Source of the DNA: Deltaproteobacteria bacterium | GTDB taxonomy: Bacteria > Desulfobacterota > Desulfobulbia > Desulfobulbales > JAGXFP01 | NCBI GenBank assembly: GCA_020056965.1 | Contig: JAGVGT010000083.1 | Location: 1 to 64,000 of the forward strand | Reading direction: 5' to 3' | DNA: 64,000 nucleotides | Shown: one piece after another, positions 17,239-26,709 of the stretch | Position numbering within the stretch: the first letter of the stretch is position 1 | How the letters are laid out: every line of letters starts with the position of its first letter | Notes under the pieces: generated by a model | What the model was told of the DNA's origin: nothing | Seen by the model: only the letters and a program-made list of their open reading frames with translations | The model's database searches: none | Made by a program: the position numbers and the translations under genes

Positions 17239-18345
17239 CTATTCCTCCGTGGAACTATCGCCGGATTCGCTGCCTGCGTCACTCCGGACTTTCGGTTCCA
17301 CATCGGAGCCGTCCCGCCTCTTGCCTTTCGGACGGCGGGGCCGTTCCCGGGGTGGGCGGGGCTGCCGCCGGTCGGTGGCCGGTGCGGCGGTCGAAACCAC
17401 GGTCGGGGCGACAGTCCTGGGGGCGCCGGGAAGCAGGAGCGGTTCCCATTCCTGCCGGGTCAGAACCCGCAGGCCATCGGGCCCGCCCGGGCCGGAAATC
17501 ACGGTGACGGTACCTTTCAGGACGTTGGTCTGGATCACCTTCAACTCGACGCCCTCCAGGACCAGGATTTTGCCGGGTTTGGGCATGCCCTTGCGCAGGG
17601 CGTGGTAGGTGTCGTATTCGTAGGTCAGGCAACAGAGCAGCCGGTTGCAAACCCCGGAGATCTTGGCGGGGTTCAGGGGCAGGTTTTGCTCCTTGGCCAT
17701 CTTGATCGAAACCGGCGCGAAGTTGTTGATGAAGGTGGCGCAGCAAAGTTCCCGGCCGCAGCAGCCGATGCCGCCGATCATCTTGGTTTCGTGGCGGACG
17801 CCGATCTGGCGGATTTCCACCCGGGTCCGGAATTCCTGGACCAGGTCCTTGACCAGTTCGCGGAAGTCCACCCGGTTTTCGGCGGTGAAATAGAAGATTA
17901 CCTTGCTGCCGTTGAAGTAGCGCTCCACCCGGATCAGTTTCATGTCCAGCTTGTGCTTGGCGATGTGGGTCTGGCAGGTCTTGAAGGCCTCGGTTTCTCG
18001 GCTCACCAGGCTTTCGAACTTATCCATCTCGTCCCGGTTGGCGCGGCGGCTGATCGTATAGGTGGCCTGGGTCGCGCCGGTCTGGGGTTGATCCTGGAAG
18101 TCCGGCCCGGGTCCGGTGAGGGTGGCCGGTTCGGGACCGTGCTCGGTTTGAACCATCACCACCTCGTCCCGGCTCAGACCGGCCAGACGGGAAACGGCTG
18201 AGAAGGGAGGGGTGCCCGTTCGGAAGCGCACATAATAATGGTAGCTCGGCGCTGATGACTCATTGGCAGGCAGGGCGGGAGCTGCCTCTGGTGTAGCCAG
18301 CTCGGCTGGTTGGTCGTCGGTCGGATCTGGTGAATTATCCTGCAA
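17239..18345 (-). CDS. ricT: PSP1 domain protein, RicT/YaaT-like
   Basis: The 368-residue protein has a central PSP1 domain with the dense Cys segment GGIGCCGRELCCATFINN and then SGVCNRLLCCLTYE, which in RicT proteins holds an Fe-S cluster. In Bacillus, RicT works with RicA and RicF in mRNA maturation; its job in this lineage is not known. The N-terminal 45 residues and the last 80 (Pro/Arg-rich, basic) are variable. The holB-ricT-metG order supports the call. Confidence 0.85.
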   Translation of the reverse strand: MQDNSPDPTDDQPAELATPEAAPALPANESSAPSYHYYVRFRTGTPPFSAVSRLAGLSRDEVVMVQTEHGPEPATLTGPGPDFQDQPQTGATQATYTISRRANRDEMDKFESLVSRETEAFKTCQTHIAKHKLDMKLIRVERYFNGSKVIFYFTAENRVDFRELVKDLVQEFRTRVEIRQIGVRHETKMIGGIGCCGRELCCATFINNFAPVSIKMAKEQNLPLNPAKISGVCNRLLCCLTYEYDTYHALRKGMPKPGKILVLEGVELKVIQTNVLKGTVTVISGPGGPDGLRVLTRQEWEPLLLPGAPRTVAPTVVSTAAPATDRRQPRPPRERPRRPKGKRRDGSDVEPKVRSDAGSESGDSSTEE

Positions 18346-18510
18346 AATGGATCCTATATTTGCTGAAGCTGTGACAACATTTATACCCGGTCGGACCCTC
18401 GATTCCTTGATCCTTCGGCTGGCTCGGGTTCAGGAAGAACGGAATAACTGTTTGAAAGTACGTGGGCAGCCCTTTTTGTTGGAGCCGGTTATTTTAACAG
18501 CTGCCCCTGG

Positions 18511-19506
18511 TTAAAGCAATCCAAAGTAAAGGACCTCGCAGACCAGCGCCCGGTTGCAATTGCGGGCCAGCTGTCTTTCCGCCTGTTCGAAAAGTCGGAA
18601 CCGGGCGGGCAGTTCGGCCAGGGGCCAGCGGGTCTGCCCCTGGGTCAGGGCTTCTCGAAGATCGAGGTTGACGATCCGGGTTGGCTGGTGGTGGTGAATG
18701 AGCAGGAGATCGCGGAACCAGAGTTTCAAGAGTCCCAAAAATTGCGGCAGCAATTCGCCAAGTCCGGCGGCGCTTTCGGCCAGGGCGAAAATCGTCTCGG
18801 CGGTATTGGCCCGGCTGGGGCGCAAGTCGAGAAGGGTGGTTATCGCAGTCCGGCGTAGTTCCAGAAGGTCAAGGGTGGCCAGTTGGCGGGCCTGGCCCAG
18901 GCTGCCGCCGCCGAGGGCCGCCAGGGTGGCGGCGGTTTCCGGGGCGCTGCCCTCGGACACCAGTTCCCGGGCCACCTGGTCAAGGGGGAGAGGGGTAAGG
19001 GGGATTTGCTGGCAGCGGGAGGTGATGGTCGGCAGGATTTCGCTGGCCCCGTCGCCGGTGAGGATCAAGAGATTGCCAGGAGGCGGTTCCTCAAGGATCT
19101 TCAAGAGGCTGTTGGCCGCCTCCCTTCGCATGGTGTGGACTTCGCTGATCAGGACGATCCGCAACCGCGCTTCCAGGGGCGGGAAGGTCAGGGCTCGTTT
19201 AAGTTCGCGGATCTGGGCGATCTTGATGGCCGCCCCGTCCGGTTCGATCAGCAGCCGGTCCGGATGGTTGCCGCTCCTGAGCTTGCGGCAGGAGCGGCAG
19301 TGGCCGCAGGCGTCTTGTTCCGGTACCGGCTCCAGGCAGTTGAGGTAATTGCCGAAGGCCCGGGCCAGGCTTTTCTTGCCAACCCCGCTGGGGCCTCGAA
19401 AGAGGTAGGCGTGGGCCAGCCGGCCACCCCCGGCCGCTCGGCGCAGCATGGTCTTGGCCTTCTCCTGGCCGAGGATGTCATTAATGGTGAAGTAGTCTTG
19501 GGGCAT
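18511..19506 (-). CDS. holB: DNA polymerase III subunit delta-prime
   Basis: The 331-residue AAA+ protein has a Walker A-like segment GPSGVGKKSLARAF, a four-Cys zinc module (CGHCRSC and an upstream Cys), and the SEVHTMRREAANSLLKILEEPP sensor segment typical of HolB/DnaX relatives. It is part of the clamp loader complex. The next genes in the unit are ricT and metG; 165 bp without a gene separate holB from ricT. Confidence 0.92.
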   Translation of the reverse strand: MPQDYFTINDILGQEKAKTMLRRAAGGGRLAHAYLFRGPSGVGKKSLARAFGNYLNCLEPVPEQDACGHCRSCRKLRSGNHPDRLLIEPDGAAIKIAQIRELKRALTFPPLEARLRIVLISEVHTMRREAANSLLKILEEPPPGNLLILTGDGASEILPTITSRCQQIPLTPLPLDQVARELVSEGSAPETAATLAALGGGSLGQARQLATLDLLELRRTAITTLLDLRPSRANTAETIFALAESAAGLGELLPQFLGLLKLWFRDLLLIHHHQPTRIVNLDLREALTQGQTRWPLAELPARFRLFEQAERQLARNCNRALVCEVLYFGLL

Positions 19507-19584
19507 GGGAAACCTTTCTTAGCTGCGAAGCGCGAAAACTGCCCCGACAGGCCGGCCCAGGCGGTTCTGGAGCCTGGCGCCCGC

Positions 19585-20637
19585 TCAGTCCTTCCAGAGA
19601 ATGCCCTGGCGGTGGTCGATCTCTTTCCCGTTGGCGTCAAACTCTGCGGAACGGTCGATGTCGGGGTTGCGCACGTAGAGGAAGCGCTCAAGATTGCGCT
19701 GGAATTCGCTCCAATGGTAGCCCGGTTCCTCGCGCCGCCGTCCCAGGCCGGAGATGTAGTTGACCTTCGAGTCAAGATTGTCGAGGAAGTGTAAGACGAA
19801 GGCCTCCAGCATCATCGGCAGGGCGGGGGCGCCGAAGGCATGCTCGCCGTGGTGGGAGAGGACCAGATGCTGCAGCTGAGTCATGGTCTCCTCGGGAAAA
19901 TCGGGGATGGCGTTGGCCAGTTTGCGCAGCAGTTCGATGCCCAGCACCATGTGGCCCACCAGGCGGCCCCGGTCCGAGTAGTCGTAGGGGTAATTGTCGT
20001 AGTCAAACTCGATCAGTTTGCCCAAATCGTGGGTGATCGCCCCGGCCAGCAGCAGGGAGCGGTCGATGGCCGGATAGAGGGTGGTGACCGCCTCGGCCAG
20101 TTTGGTCACCCCCAGGGTGTGCTCCAGAAGGCCGCCCAGATAGGCGTGGTGCATATACTTGGCGGCCGGGGCCTTCTTGAACAGCCCGGTCAGCCGGCGG
20201 TCGGTGAGAAAGGCCAGGGTCAGGTCGCGCAGGGGCGGGTTGGTAATGGACTTGGCCAACCGGGTCAATTCGGCCAGCATTTCCTTGAGATCGCCGGGGG
20301 CGGCGGGGATGAACTGGGCCATCTCCTCGGCACTCACTTCGGCCTTCTCCAGGTAATCCACCCGCAGTTGCACCACCCCCTTGTACGACTGGGACTGGCC
20401 GCGCAGGTTGATGATCGCGCCCGGTTGGCACTGCGGCAGGTAACGGTCGGCATTGTCCCAAACCCGGCCGGCCAGCTCGCCGGAGGCGTCCATCAGGGTC
20501 AGTGACAAAAAGGGGCTGCCGCTCTTGGTCTCGCCGCGACTGGCCTCGCGGACCATGAACTGTCCTTCGACGTTCTGGTTGTCCTTGATGTCTTTGATCA
20601 GACTGCCCTTCATGTCTGGCCGGTGTCCTTTGTTCAA
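19585..20637 (-). CDS. OB-fold and HD domain protein, 3'-5' exoribonuclease YhaM family
   Basis: Residues 10-110 form an OB-fold nucleic-acid binding domain (GETKSGSPFLSLTLMDASG), and residues 150-310 an HD phosphohydrolase domain with HTLGVT...ITHDLGK as metal ligands. The 350-residue layout is that of YhaM-type 3'-5' exoribonucleases. The start is supported by position relative to the family; the accgcagaa repeat block lies upstream. Confidence 0.87.
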   Translation of the reverse strand: MNKGHRPDMKGSLIKDIKDNQNVEGQFMVREASRGETKSGSPFLSLTLMDASGELAGRVWDNADRYLPQCQPGAIINLRGQSQSYKGVVQLRVDYLEKAEVSAEEMAQFIPAAPGDLKEMLAELTRLAKSITNPPLRDLTLAFLTDRRLTGLFKKAPAAKYMHHAYLGGLLEHTLGVTKLAEAVTTLYPAIDRSLLLAGAITHDLGKLIEFDYDNYPYDYSDRGRLVGHMVLGIELLRKLANAIPDFPEETMTQLQHLVLSHHGEHAFGAPALPMMLEAFVLHFLDNLDSKVNYISGLGRRREEPGYHWSEFQRNLERFLYVRNPDIDRSAEFDANGKEIDHRQGILWKD

Positions 20638-20670
20638 AGTTGTTTCAAGCTGGTGCCAGCCCTTTTAAAA

Positions 20671-20801
20671 GCGAACCGCAGAACCGCAGAACCGCGAAAT
20701 ATCCAACCGCAGAAGTGAGAAGCAAAGACGCGGACGGTCTCGCCTACGATTTTTTTCACTTCTACATTCTGCGGTTCCGCGGTTCGATATTCTGCGGTTG
20801 A
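20671..20801. repeat. accgcagaa-type repeat with inverted copies
   Basis: Left half: gaaccgcaga repeated three times, then atatccaaccgcagaagtga. Right half: tcacttctacattctgcggt followed by two more ttctgcggtt units, the reverse complement of the left. The block can fold as a long imperfect hairpin across about 45 unpaired bases. It shares the core atatccaaccgcagaa with 12438-12485. It separates the YhaM-like gene from the end of purL. Confidence 0.7.
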
Positions 20802-20850
20802 TCTTTAGGTGTGTACAAAAGCGGCCTGCAGCGGAGATCCAGAAAAGGAA

Positions 20851-22035
20851 TCAAAAGTTCAGGGTGGCCTGCCAGGCCCCCTTGAGTCCGACCAGCGGTT
20901 CGTCGAGTGCCACCACACCTTTGAGGCCGGTGATCAGCAGCTTTTTGGTTTCGATCACCGAGCCAATCTGGTGCCAGGTGGTGCCGGCCATGGCCTCCTC
21001 GAAACCGTCGGCCTGGGCCGGGTGGACCGTCACCAGCAAGCGGCTGGCCGATTCGGAGAAGAGCAGCACATCGTCGCGGTCGATCTCTTCGGCCGGGACG
21101 TTACGCAGGTCGATTTCCAGACCCAGCGCCCCGGCGAAGGCGGTTTCGGCCAGCGCCACGCCCAGGCCGCCGTCGGAGCAGTCGTGGCAGGAGGCGACCA
21201 GCCCCTTCTCGATGGCCAGGGCCAAGGCCCGGTAGCGGGCGATGGCCTCGACCCCGTCCACCTTGGGGACCCGGTTGCCGACTGCCCCCAGCTGGGCGCC
21301 GTATTCGGAACCGCCCAATTCCGGGTAGGTCATCCCCAAAATGTAGACCAGATCGCCGGCTCGTTTGGCGTCCATGGTCACCGCCTTGCGGACGTCGTCG
21401 ATCTTGGCGACCACCGAGAAGAGCAGGGTGGGCGGGATGGAGATTTTGGTCCCGCCCACCTGGTAGTCGTTCTTCATCGAGTCCTTACCGGAGATGCAGG
21501 GCACCCCGTAGATCTTGGCGTAGTGGGCCAGGGCCTGGTTGGCCCGGACCAGCTGGGCCAGCTTGTAGGGGCCGTCCGGGGTCTTCTCGGAGAGGATCGG
21601 GTCGCACCAGCAAAAGTTGTCGAGCCCGGCCATGGTGGTCAGTCCCGCCCCCACGGAAACGGCGTTGCGCACCGCCTCGTCCATGGCGTTGGCGACCATG
21701 TGGTAACTGTCGATGTCGGAGTAGCGGGGGCAGATGCCGTGGGCGATGACCAGCCCTTCGAAGGAGTCGAGGATGGGCCGCAGCACCGCCGCATCGCTGG
21801 GTCCGTCGTTGTCGGCCCCGGTCAGCGGCTTGACCACGCTGCCGGCCTGGACCTCGTGGTCGTACTGACGAACGATGTACTCCTTGCTACAGATGTTGAG
21901 GCGGCCCAGGAGTTTCTTCAACTCATGGCCCAGGTCCGGGGTGGTCGGCAGGGTCGGCTCGGGATAGTGCTTCTGCTCCCAGCGGGCCACCATCTGCATG
22001 GGCGGCAGGCCCTTGTGAACGAACTCCATGTCCAT
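20851..22035 (-). CDS. purL: FGAM synthase PurL, C-terminal part (downstream of in-frame TAA)
   Basis: This 394-codon frame (MDMEFVHKGLPPMQM onward) is the second half of phosphoribosylformylglycinamidine synthase, with the segments ISGKDSMKNDY and HDCSDGGLGVALAETAF of the PurL ATP/phosphate sites. It is in the same frame as the preceding purL part, separated by a TAA at 22054-22056 and six sense codons (GKTVAC). No Shine-Dalgarno sequence precedes the ATG at 22035, so independent translation would be weak. It has no glutaminase (PurQ) domain. Confidence 0.85.
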   Translation of the reverse strand: MDMEFVHKGLPPMQMVARWEQKHYPEPTLPTTPDLGHELKKLLGRLNICSKEYIVRQYDHEVQAGSVVKPLTGADNDGPSDAAVLRPILDSFEGLVIAHGICPRYSDIDSYHMVANAMDEAVRNAVSVGAGLTTMAGLDNFCWCDPILSEKTPDGPYKLAQLVRANQALAHYAKIYGVPCISGKDSMKNDYQVGGTKISIPPTLLFSVVAKIDDVRKAVTMDAKRAGDLVYILGMTYPELGGSEYGAQLGAVGNRVPKVDGVEAIARYRALALAIEKGLVASCHDCSDGGLGVALAETAFAGALGLEIDLRNVPAEEIDRDDVLLFSESASRLLVTVHPAQADGFEEAMAGTTWHQIGSVIETKKLLITGLKGVVALDEPLVGLKGAWQATLNF

Positions 22036-22053
22036 GCAGGCTACGGTTTTGCC

Positions 22054-23841
22054 TTAGTAGAGGACGTGGAACTTGCCGGAATCGGTGAAGGTGCCCAGCA
22101 CAGTGGCCTCGACGTCCATCCGGGCGCAGAGATCCAAGAAGGGTGCGAGCTTTTCCTCCGGCACCGCCAGGGTCATGCGCTCCTGGGCCTCGGAGATGAA
22201 GATCTCCCAAGGCTGGAGTCCGGCGTATTTCAGGGGAGCCTTGTCCAGGTGCAGTTCGAAGCCGCCGGTGTCTTGGGCCATCTCGCCCACCGAGGAGGAG
22301 AGGCCGCCGGCGCCGTTGTCGGTGATGCAGTTGTACAGCCCCTGGTCGCGGGCCATCAGCAGGCAGTCGAACATCTTCTTCTGGGTGATGGGGTCGCCGA
22401 TCTGGACTGCCGTGGCCGGGGAGTTTTCGTTCAGTTCCTCCGAGGAGAAGGTGGCGCCGTGGATGCCGTCCTTGCCGATCCGGCCGCCGGTCATGACGAT
22501 ATGGTCGCCGACCTTGGCCAATTTGTATTCGGAGGAAACCCCGTTGACGATGGCCGGCATGATTCCCACCGTGCCGCAGAAGACCAGGGGCTTACCGGCG
22601 AAGCGGTCGTCGAAGACCACCGAGCCGTTGACCGTGGGGATGCCGCTCTTGTTGCCGCCGTGCTCGACCCCTTCGCGCACCCCTTCCATGATCCGCTTGG
22701 GATGCAGCAACCGGGCCGGCAGGGGCTGGTCGTAGAAAGGCGTGGCGAAGCAGAAGACGTTGGTGTTGCAGATCAGCTTGGCGCCCTGGCCGGTGCCGAA
22801 GGGGTCGCGGTTGACCCCGACGATGCCGGTCAAGGCGCCGCCGTACGGGTCGAGGGCTGAGGGGCTGTTGTGGGTCTCGGCCTTGAAGACCACGTTCCAA
22901 TCGGAGTTAAAGCGGATCACCCCGGCGTTGTCCTTGAAGACCGACAGGCACCAGTCGTCCTGGCCCATGTTGGCGCGGATCTCGGCGGTGGGCTGGCGGA
23001 TGTAGGTGTCGAAGAGGTTATTGATCTGGCTCTTCTCGCCGGTCTCAGCATCCTCATAGGCGATGTCGCCGGAGAAGATCTTGTGCTTGCAGTGTTCCGA
23101 CCAGGTCTGGGCCAGGACCTCCAGTTCCACATCGGTGATTTTCTCGCCCAACCCCATCTGTTTGCGGCTGGCGATGGTCTCGGGGCGGGCCAGGTAGTCG
23201 CGAATCAGCACCATCTCGGCCAGGGTCAGGGCCAGCACCCCGTCGCGACTGATCCGGATCAGTTCCGCGTCGGGTACATGCAGGTTGATCTCGGTGACCT
23301 GGGCCACCGCGTTGTTGACCACCTTGGCGGCAAAGGGCTTGATCCCTCCGGCCGCGGTGAATTCGGCCCGATCCATGACGGTGAAGCGCTGGATCAGCTC
23401 GTTGGCCAGCAGCTTTCTGGCGATGTTCTCGGCCCCGGCCCGGTCGATCGGGCCGGAGAGCAGGTACTGCACCGAGGTATAGACTGCCTCGGTGGTAGCG
23501 AGCTTGCGGCCCAGCAGCAGTTCCAGGGCCTGGGCCGAGGTGCGCCCCTCGTTGTCGGTGACGCCGGGGCGGAAACCCACCTCGATCAGCCAGTCGAAAT
23601 CCAGTTGCCACTTAAGGGCCAGCGGGGTCAGCGACCATTCCTGGGTGACCGGATCGCAGAACGGCCCGGCGGCGGCCGCGGCCAGCTCGTCCTGGCTGAT
23701 CTCGGCGTCGATGGTGAAGACCTTGATGGTCCGGACCTTGTTCACCGGCAGGGCAAGATCGGTGTTGATCCGCTTGCAGGTGTTGTCCCCGAAGGCGTCC
23801 TTCAGGGAAAGCTTTAGTCCTACCTGGATTCTGGCGAGCAT
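22054..23841 (-). CDS. purL: FGAM synthase PurL with N-terminal PurS-like domain, N-terminal part ending at in-frame TAA
   Basis: The frame starts at ATG 23841 (MLARIQVGLKLSLKD), which has an aggag ribosome binding site 8 bp upstream; the longer open frame to 24009 has no family similarity. The first 85 residues look like PurS, followed by the PurL signature TWSEHCKHKIF and the segment GVNRDPFGTGQGAK. PurL converts FGAR to FGAM in purine synthesis. The frame stops at TAA (codons S-G-K-F-H-V-L-Y-stop) after 595 residues and continues without shift into the C-terminal part; together they would make a normal 995-residue PurSL protein. Confidence 0.88.
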   Translation of the reverse strand: MLARIQVGLKLSLKDAFGDNTCKRINTDLALPVNKVRTIKVFTIDAEISQDELAAAAAGPFCDPVTQEWSLTPLALKWQLDFDWLIEVGFRPGVTDNEGRTSAQALELLLGRKLATTEAVYTSVQYLLSGPIDRAGAENIARKLLANELIQRFTVMDRAEFTAAGGIKPFAAKVVNNAVAQVTEINLHVPDAELIRISRDGVLALTLAEMVLIRDYLARPETIASRKQMGLGEKITDVELEVLAQTWSEHCKHKIFSGDIAYEDAETGEKSQINNLFDTYIRQPTAEIRANMGQDDWCLSVFKDNAGVIRFNSDWNVVFKAETHNSPSALDPYGGALTGIVGVNRDPFGTGQGAKLICNTNVFCFATPFYDQPLPARLLHPKRIMEGVREGVEHGGNKSGIPTVNGSVVFDDRFAGKPLVFCGTVGIMPAIVNGVSSEYKLAKVGDHIVMTGGRIGKDGIHGATFSSEELNENSPATAVQIGDPITQKKMFDCLLMARDQGLYNCITDNGAGGLSSSVGEMAQDTGGFELHLDKAPLKYAGLQPWEIFISEAQERMTLAVPEEKLAPFLDLCARMDVEATVLGTFTDSGKFHVLY

Positions 23842-24294
23842 ACAGACTCCTGTGATAAAGGCGATAAGTTGATAAAAGAACGACAGCGCCGCTACTATAC
23901 TAAAAGGTCTTCTTCTTGGAAACGGGGAAAGATATGGCGGGGTGCCATTTTGTTTTGGTAACGGGAAAGCGGTCGCTTGCCGTCGCGACGAAACCGTCTC
24001 GGGCAGCATTCCCGGGCCGGTTTGTGGGTGTGCTAATCGCCGGATTGCTAAATTGGGCCATTTGGGTTTATTGTGAGTCTCAGCTGAGGCATGGAACTTG
24101 GCAATACCCGGGTGGCTATTAAAAAATATTACAAACTCTGCTGCCTGCTGTAATTGTTTTTTATAATGGCTGGTCGGTCGCTTTCGCGGTCGGGTTTCTT
24201 CTTAGGTGAAAACCTCTTTAATATCGAGATGTTGCTGCAAAAAAAGATGGGGTGGCGGTTGTGGGTGTGAAAATTGCATTTGGAATTTGGTGCC
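23842..24294. other. Gene-free space between purL and the pilus cluster
   Basis: The 453 bp hold the divergent upstream regions of purL (minus) and the minor pilin cluster (plus). The short open frames here look unlike any protein family and have no ribosome binding sites. A/T-rich patches at 24118-24165 are candidate promoter territory. The segment ggtcggtcgctttcgcggtc (24171-24190) is mildly palindromic. I see no RNA gene. Confidence 0.5.
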
Positions 24295-25011
24295 ATGATA
24301 ACAATAAAACACAATAACTGCGAAACCAGCCGTTTGGGCAGCCGGGGCTTCTCCCTGATCGAATTGATGGTCGTGGTCGCCATCCTCGGTATCCTGGCCG
24401 CCGCCGTCGGCATTTACATCAACAATGCCGATGCCAAGCTCAAATCCTTCGCCTTCAATGTGGGCAGCCGTTTCAAACAGGCCAAGTTCGAGGCCATGAA
24501 GCGCGGCCGTAATGTCTATATTGATTTCGACCTGTTGCGCGATGGCGTTATCGATAACGGCTACACCCTGTGGGTCAACAATAACGACAACGTCAATAGC
24601 ACCTATGAAGCGTGGATTGACGCCAACGCCGACGGTGTGTGTCAAGATACCGAGGGGGATTGTCTGATCGCCACTGTGGATTTCCCCAATCGGGCCAGTC
24701 TCGGCCATCCGGGGCCGGAGATCTATAACGCTGATGCCGCCTTTCCCACCGGTGGGCCGGAGGCTGACGGCCCCGGCACCAAAGTCATCAACACCGGAGT
24801 ACCCGCTACCCCCCGTTTCTTTTTTAAGCCCAGTGGCGACGCAGATAACGCGACGATCTACATATATTTTCCCAGTGGCGGAGTTGGTGCCGAAGAGGTC
24901 GCCGCTGGCCCGTGGGCGATAACCGTCAACACTGTGGGCCGGATCCAGCTGGATGAATGGAAGCCGGAATTGAAGAGACCTGGGCATAGCGGGTGGGTAT
25001 CGGAAGGGTAA
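24295..25011 (+). CDS. fimT: Type IV minor pilin, GspH/FimT-like
   Basis: After a short leader comes the prepilin peptidase motif GFSLIELMVVVAILGILAAA (cleavage between Gly and Phe, Glu at +5), then a globular domain to residue 238. GspH/FimT proteins prime pilus assembly from the inner membrane. ATG 24295 has ggaat upstream; an in-frame TTG at 24274 is the alternative start. It is the first gene of the cluster that runs through pilY1 and pilE. Confidence 0.85.
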   Translation: MITIKHNNCETSRLGSRGFSLIELMVVVAILGILAAAVGIYINNADAKLKSFAFNVGSRFKQAKFEAMKRGRNVYIDFDLLRDGVIDNGYTLWVNNNDNVNSTYEAWIDANADGVCQDTEGDCLIATVDFPNRASLGHPGPEIYNADAAFPTGGPEADGPGTKVINTGVPATPRFFFKPSGDADNATIYIYFPSGGVGAEEVAAGPWAITVNTVGRIQLDEWKPELKRPGHSGWVSEG

Positions 25012-25042
25012 CCAAGTTAGCGAGAATTATCGGAATCCAATT

Positions 25043-26242
25043 ATGAAATTTGTAAAAAAGAGCTATTTGCCGCCGGGCTTCACCCTGGTGGAGATCATGG
25101 TCTCCATGGTCATCACCCTGATTGTCATGGGCGGGGTGTATCGGACCCTGGCCGATGAAGACATCAACCATGACCGGAGCGAGAAGATTCTGGACATGCA
25201 GAACAATGCCCGGTCAGCCATGGAGCGTATCGCCCGGGATGTCCGGCGCACCGGTTCCCTAGGATGCGGCGGAGAATTGGCCAAAAATACCCTTAAAAAC
25301 TCGGTGACTACCGATACCGCCTTCATCAGTCAATATACGGCGGGGGCGCCTTGGACCGGCGGCGAGGCTATCCTCTCCACGCTGGTAACTGCGGCCGGAG
25401 CAGGGACGAGCATTAACTTTTTGAGCGAGGTGATGGGTTTCAATAACGATGCCGCCGCCGGACACGCCCTATACCAGGTGGCTACTGACGCCTTAACCCT
25501 GGTCTACCTTTCCGAGGAACGGGAGGTGGTGGGTGGGACCATGGGGGCTGGGGCGCCACCGACGGACGACTCCTTCACCCTTACCGCCCGGGGTTTTGGG
25601 CAAAACGATATCCTCTACATCACCGATTGCCAGAACTATTCCCTTTTCCAGAAGACCAACGGCGCTGATGTTGCCACTGTGGATCACCTTGCCAGCACCG
25701 GAATTAACACCGCCGATGTTGATCTGGGTAAAGACTACGGCGCTCAAGCAACGGCCCGGGTTTTTAAGCTCAATACCGCCACCTATTTCATTCGTACCGG
25801 CGGGGGTTTTGAGCTGTGCCGGAACGACATCACCCGGCAAATCGCCTCCAACATCGAGGACCTGCAGTTCGAGTTTCTGGGCGACCTTGACGGGAACGGG
25901 AACCTGGCCAACGATACCTGGCAGCCTAGCCTTGCCGGCTTTACCTCCGCCAGGGCGGTACGGGCGGTACGGATCTGGGTGCTGGCCATGAGCGAGCCGG
26001 ACTTTTCCTATTCCGATAACAACACCTACGATTACCCCAACAGCCCTTACTATACACCCGACCCGAATACGATCTACAGGGACGCCGCCGGGAACCTTAA
26101 ACCGCCCAATCCCTTCACCAGCCTTAACGGGGCTGGTGGTTCGCCGGCCGCCCTGGCGCTGGCCAGCCCGCCCGACGGTGAGCATCGGCACCGGTATCTG
26201 GCCTCGGCGGTGGTCTATTTACGCAATGCCGGACTTTCGTGA
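25043..26242 (+). CDS. pilW: Type IV pilus minor pilin PilW-like
   Basis: The 399-residue protein starts with a prepilin motif (GFTLVEIMVSMVITLIVMGG) and is of PilW length. The middle has NNARSAMERIARDVRRTGSLGC, typical of PilW, and the end carries the VRIWVLAMSEPD segment and HRHRYLASAVVYLRNAGLS. PilW is part of the minor pilin complex that holds PilY1 at the pilus tip. Its stop overlaps the pilV start region (GTGAGG). Confidence 0.87.
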   Translation: MKFVKKSYLPPGFTLVEIMVSMVITLIVMGGVYRTLADEDINHDRSEKILDMQNNARSAMERIARDVRRTGSLGCGGELAKNTLKNSVTTDTAFISQYTAGAPWTGGEAILSTLVTAAGAGTSINFLSEVMGFNNDAAAGHALYQVATDALTLVYLSEEREVVGGTMGAGAPPTDDSFTLTARGFGQNDILYITDCQNYSLFQKTNGADVATVDHLASTGINTADVDLGKDYGAQATARVFKLNTATYFIRTGGGFELCRNDITRQIASNIEDLQFEFLGDLDGNGNLANDTWQPSLAGFTSARAVRAVRIWVLAMSEPDFSYSDNNTYDYPNSPYYTPDPNTIYRDAAGNLKPPNPFTSLNGAGGSPAALALASPPDGEHRHRYLASAVVYLRNAGLS

Positions 26243-26250
26243 GGATGAAT

Positions 26251-26709
26251 ATGCGAAAACATCTCTTGGCGCAGGAGAAGGGCTTTACTCTTCTGGAAGT
26301 GGTCTTTGCCGTGGGTATCCTGGCCATCGGCATGATGGGTTATACAGCGCTCAAAATCTCCAACCGGTATAGCTGGGTTTTCGCCAAGGACCTCTCCCAG
26401 GCCGTGCAGTTAACCGGCGCCAACCTGGAAGGTTTATGGGTGGCCGGTTTCCACGATATCGGCTGGATGAGTTCCGGTGACCACAGCGTCATCGTCAACC
26501 CCGACGGGAGTCATGCCCTGAATAATGCACTGAATGTTGCCGACCAGGAACCTCCGGTTAGTGCCGGCGATTTTACCGCCACCAGCGTGGACTGGACGGT
26601 GCGGGTAGGTTGTCCCAGTGAGTTGACCAAGATGGTCAACTATACCACCAACTGGAGCGTTGCTGGCGCCAAGAGCATGGCCGTAACCCAGGTGCAGGTG
26701 CGGCCATGA
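26251..26709 (+). CDS. pilV: Type IV pilus minor pilin PilV-like
   Basis: The prepilin motif GFTLLEVVFAVGILAIGMMG is at the N-terminus, followed by a roughly 120-residue globular domain ending in MAVTQVQVRP. Three start codons are in frame (GTG 26239, ATG 26245, ATG 26251). The last is preceded at 6 bp by gagg and gives MRKHLLAQEKGFTL, so I chose it. PilV belongs to the tip-priming minor pilins with PilW and PilX; the downstream pilX start overlaps its stop. Confidence 0.85.
   Translation: MRKHLLAQEKGFTLLEVVFAVGILAIGMMGYTALKISNRYSWVFAKDLSQAVQLTGANLEGLWVAGFHDIGWMSSGDHSVIVNPDGSHALNNALNVADQEPPVSAGDFTATSVDWTVRVGCPSELTKMVNYTTNWSVAGAKSMAVTQVQVRP

Noticed and set aside
20809..22860. 683-codon open frame on the plus strand opposite purL
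   Set aside because: It is antisense to highly conserved PurL and crosses both halves; high GC third positions cause long shadow frames. No ribosome binding site or family pattern.
24262..24278. Possible sigma54 promoter (GG-N10-GC with TTGCA) before the pilus cluster
   Set aside because: The start point would fall only a few bases before ATG 24295, and the -24 element is poor (GGGTGT).
24129..24413. 94-codon minus-strand frame upstream of fimT
   Set aside because: Basic, no family, and antisense to the fimT leader.
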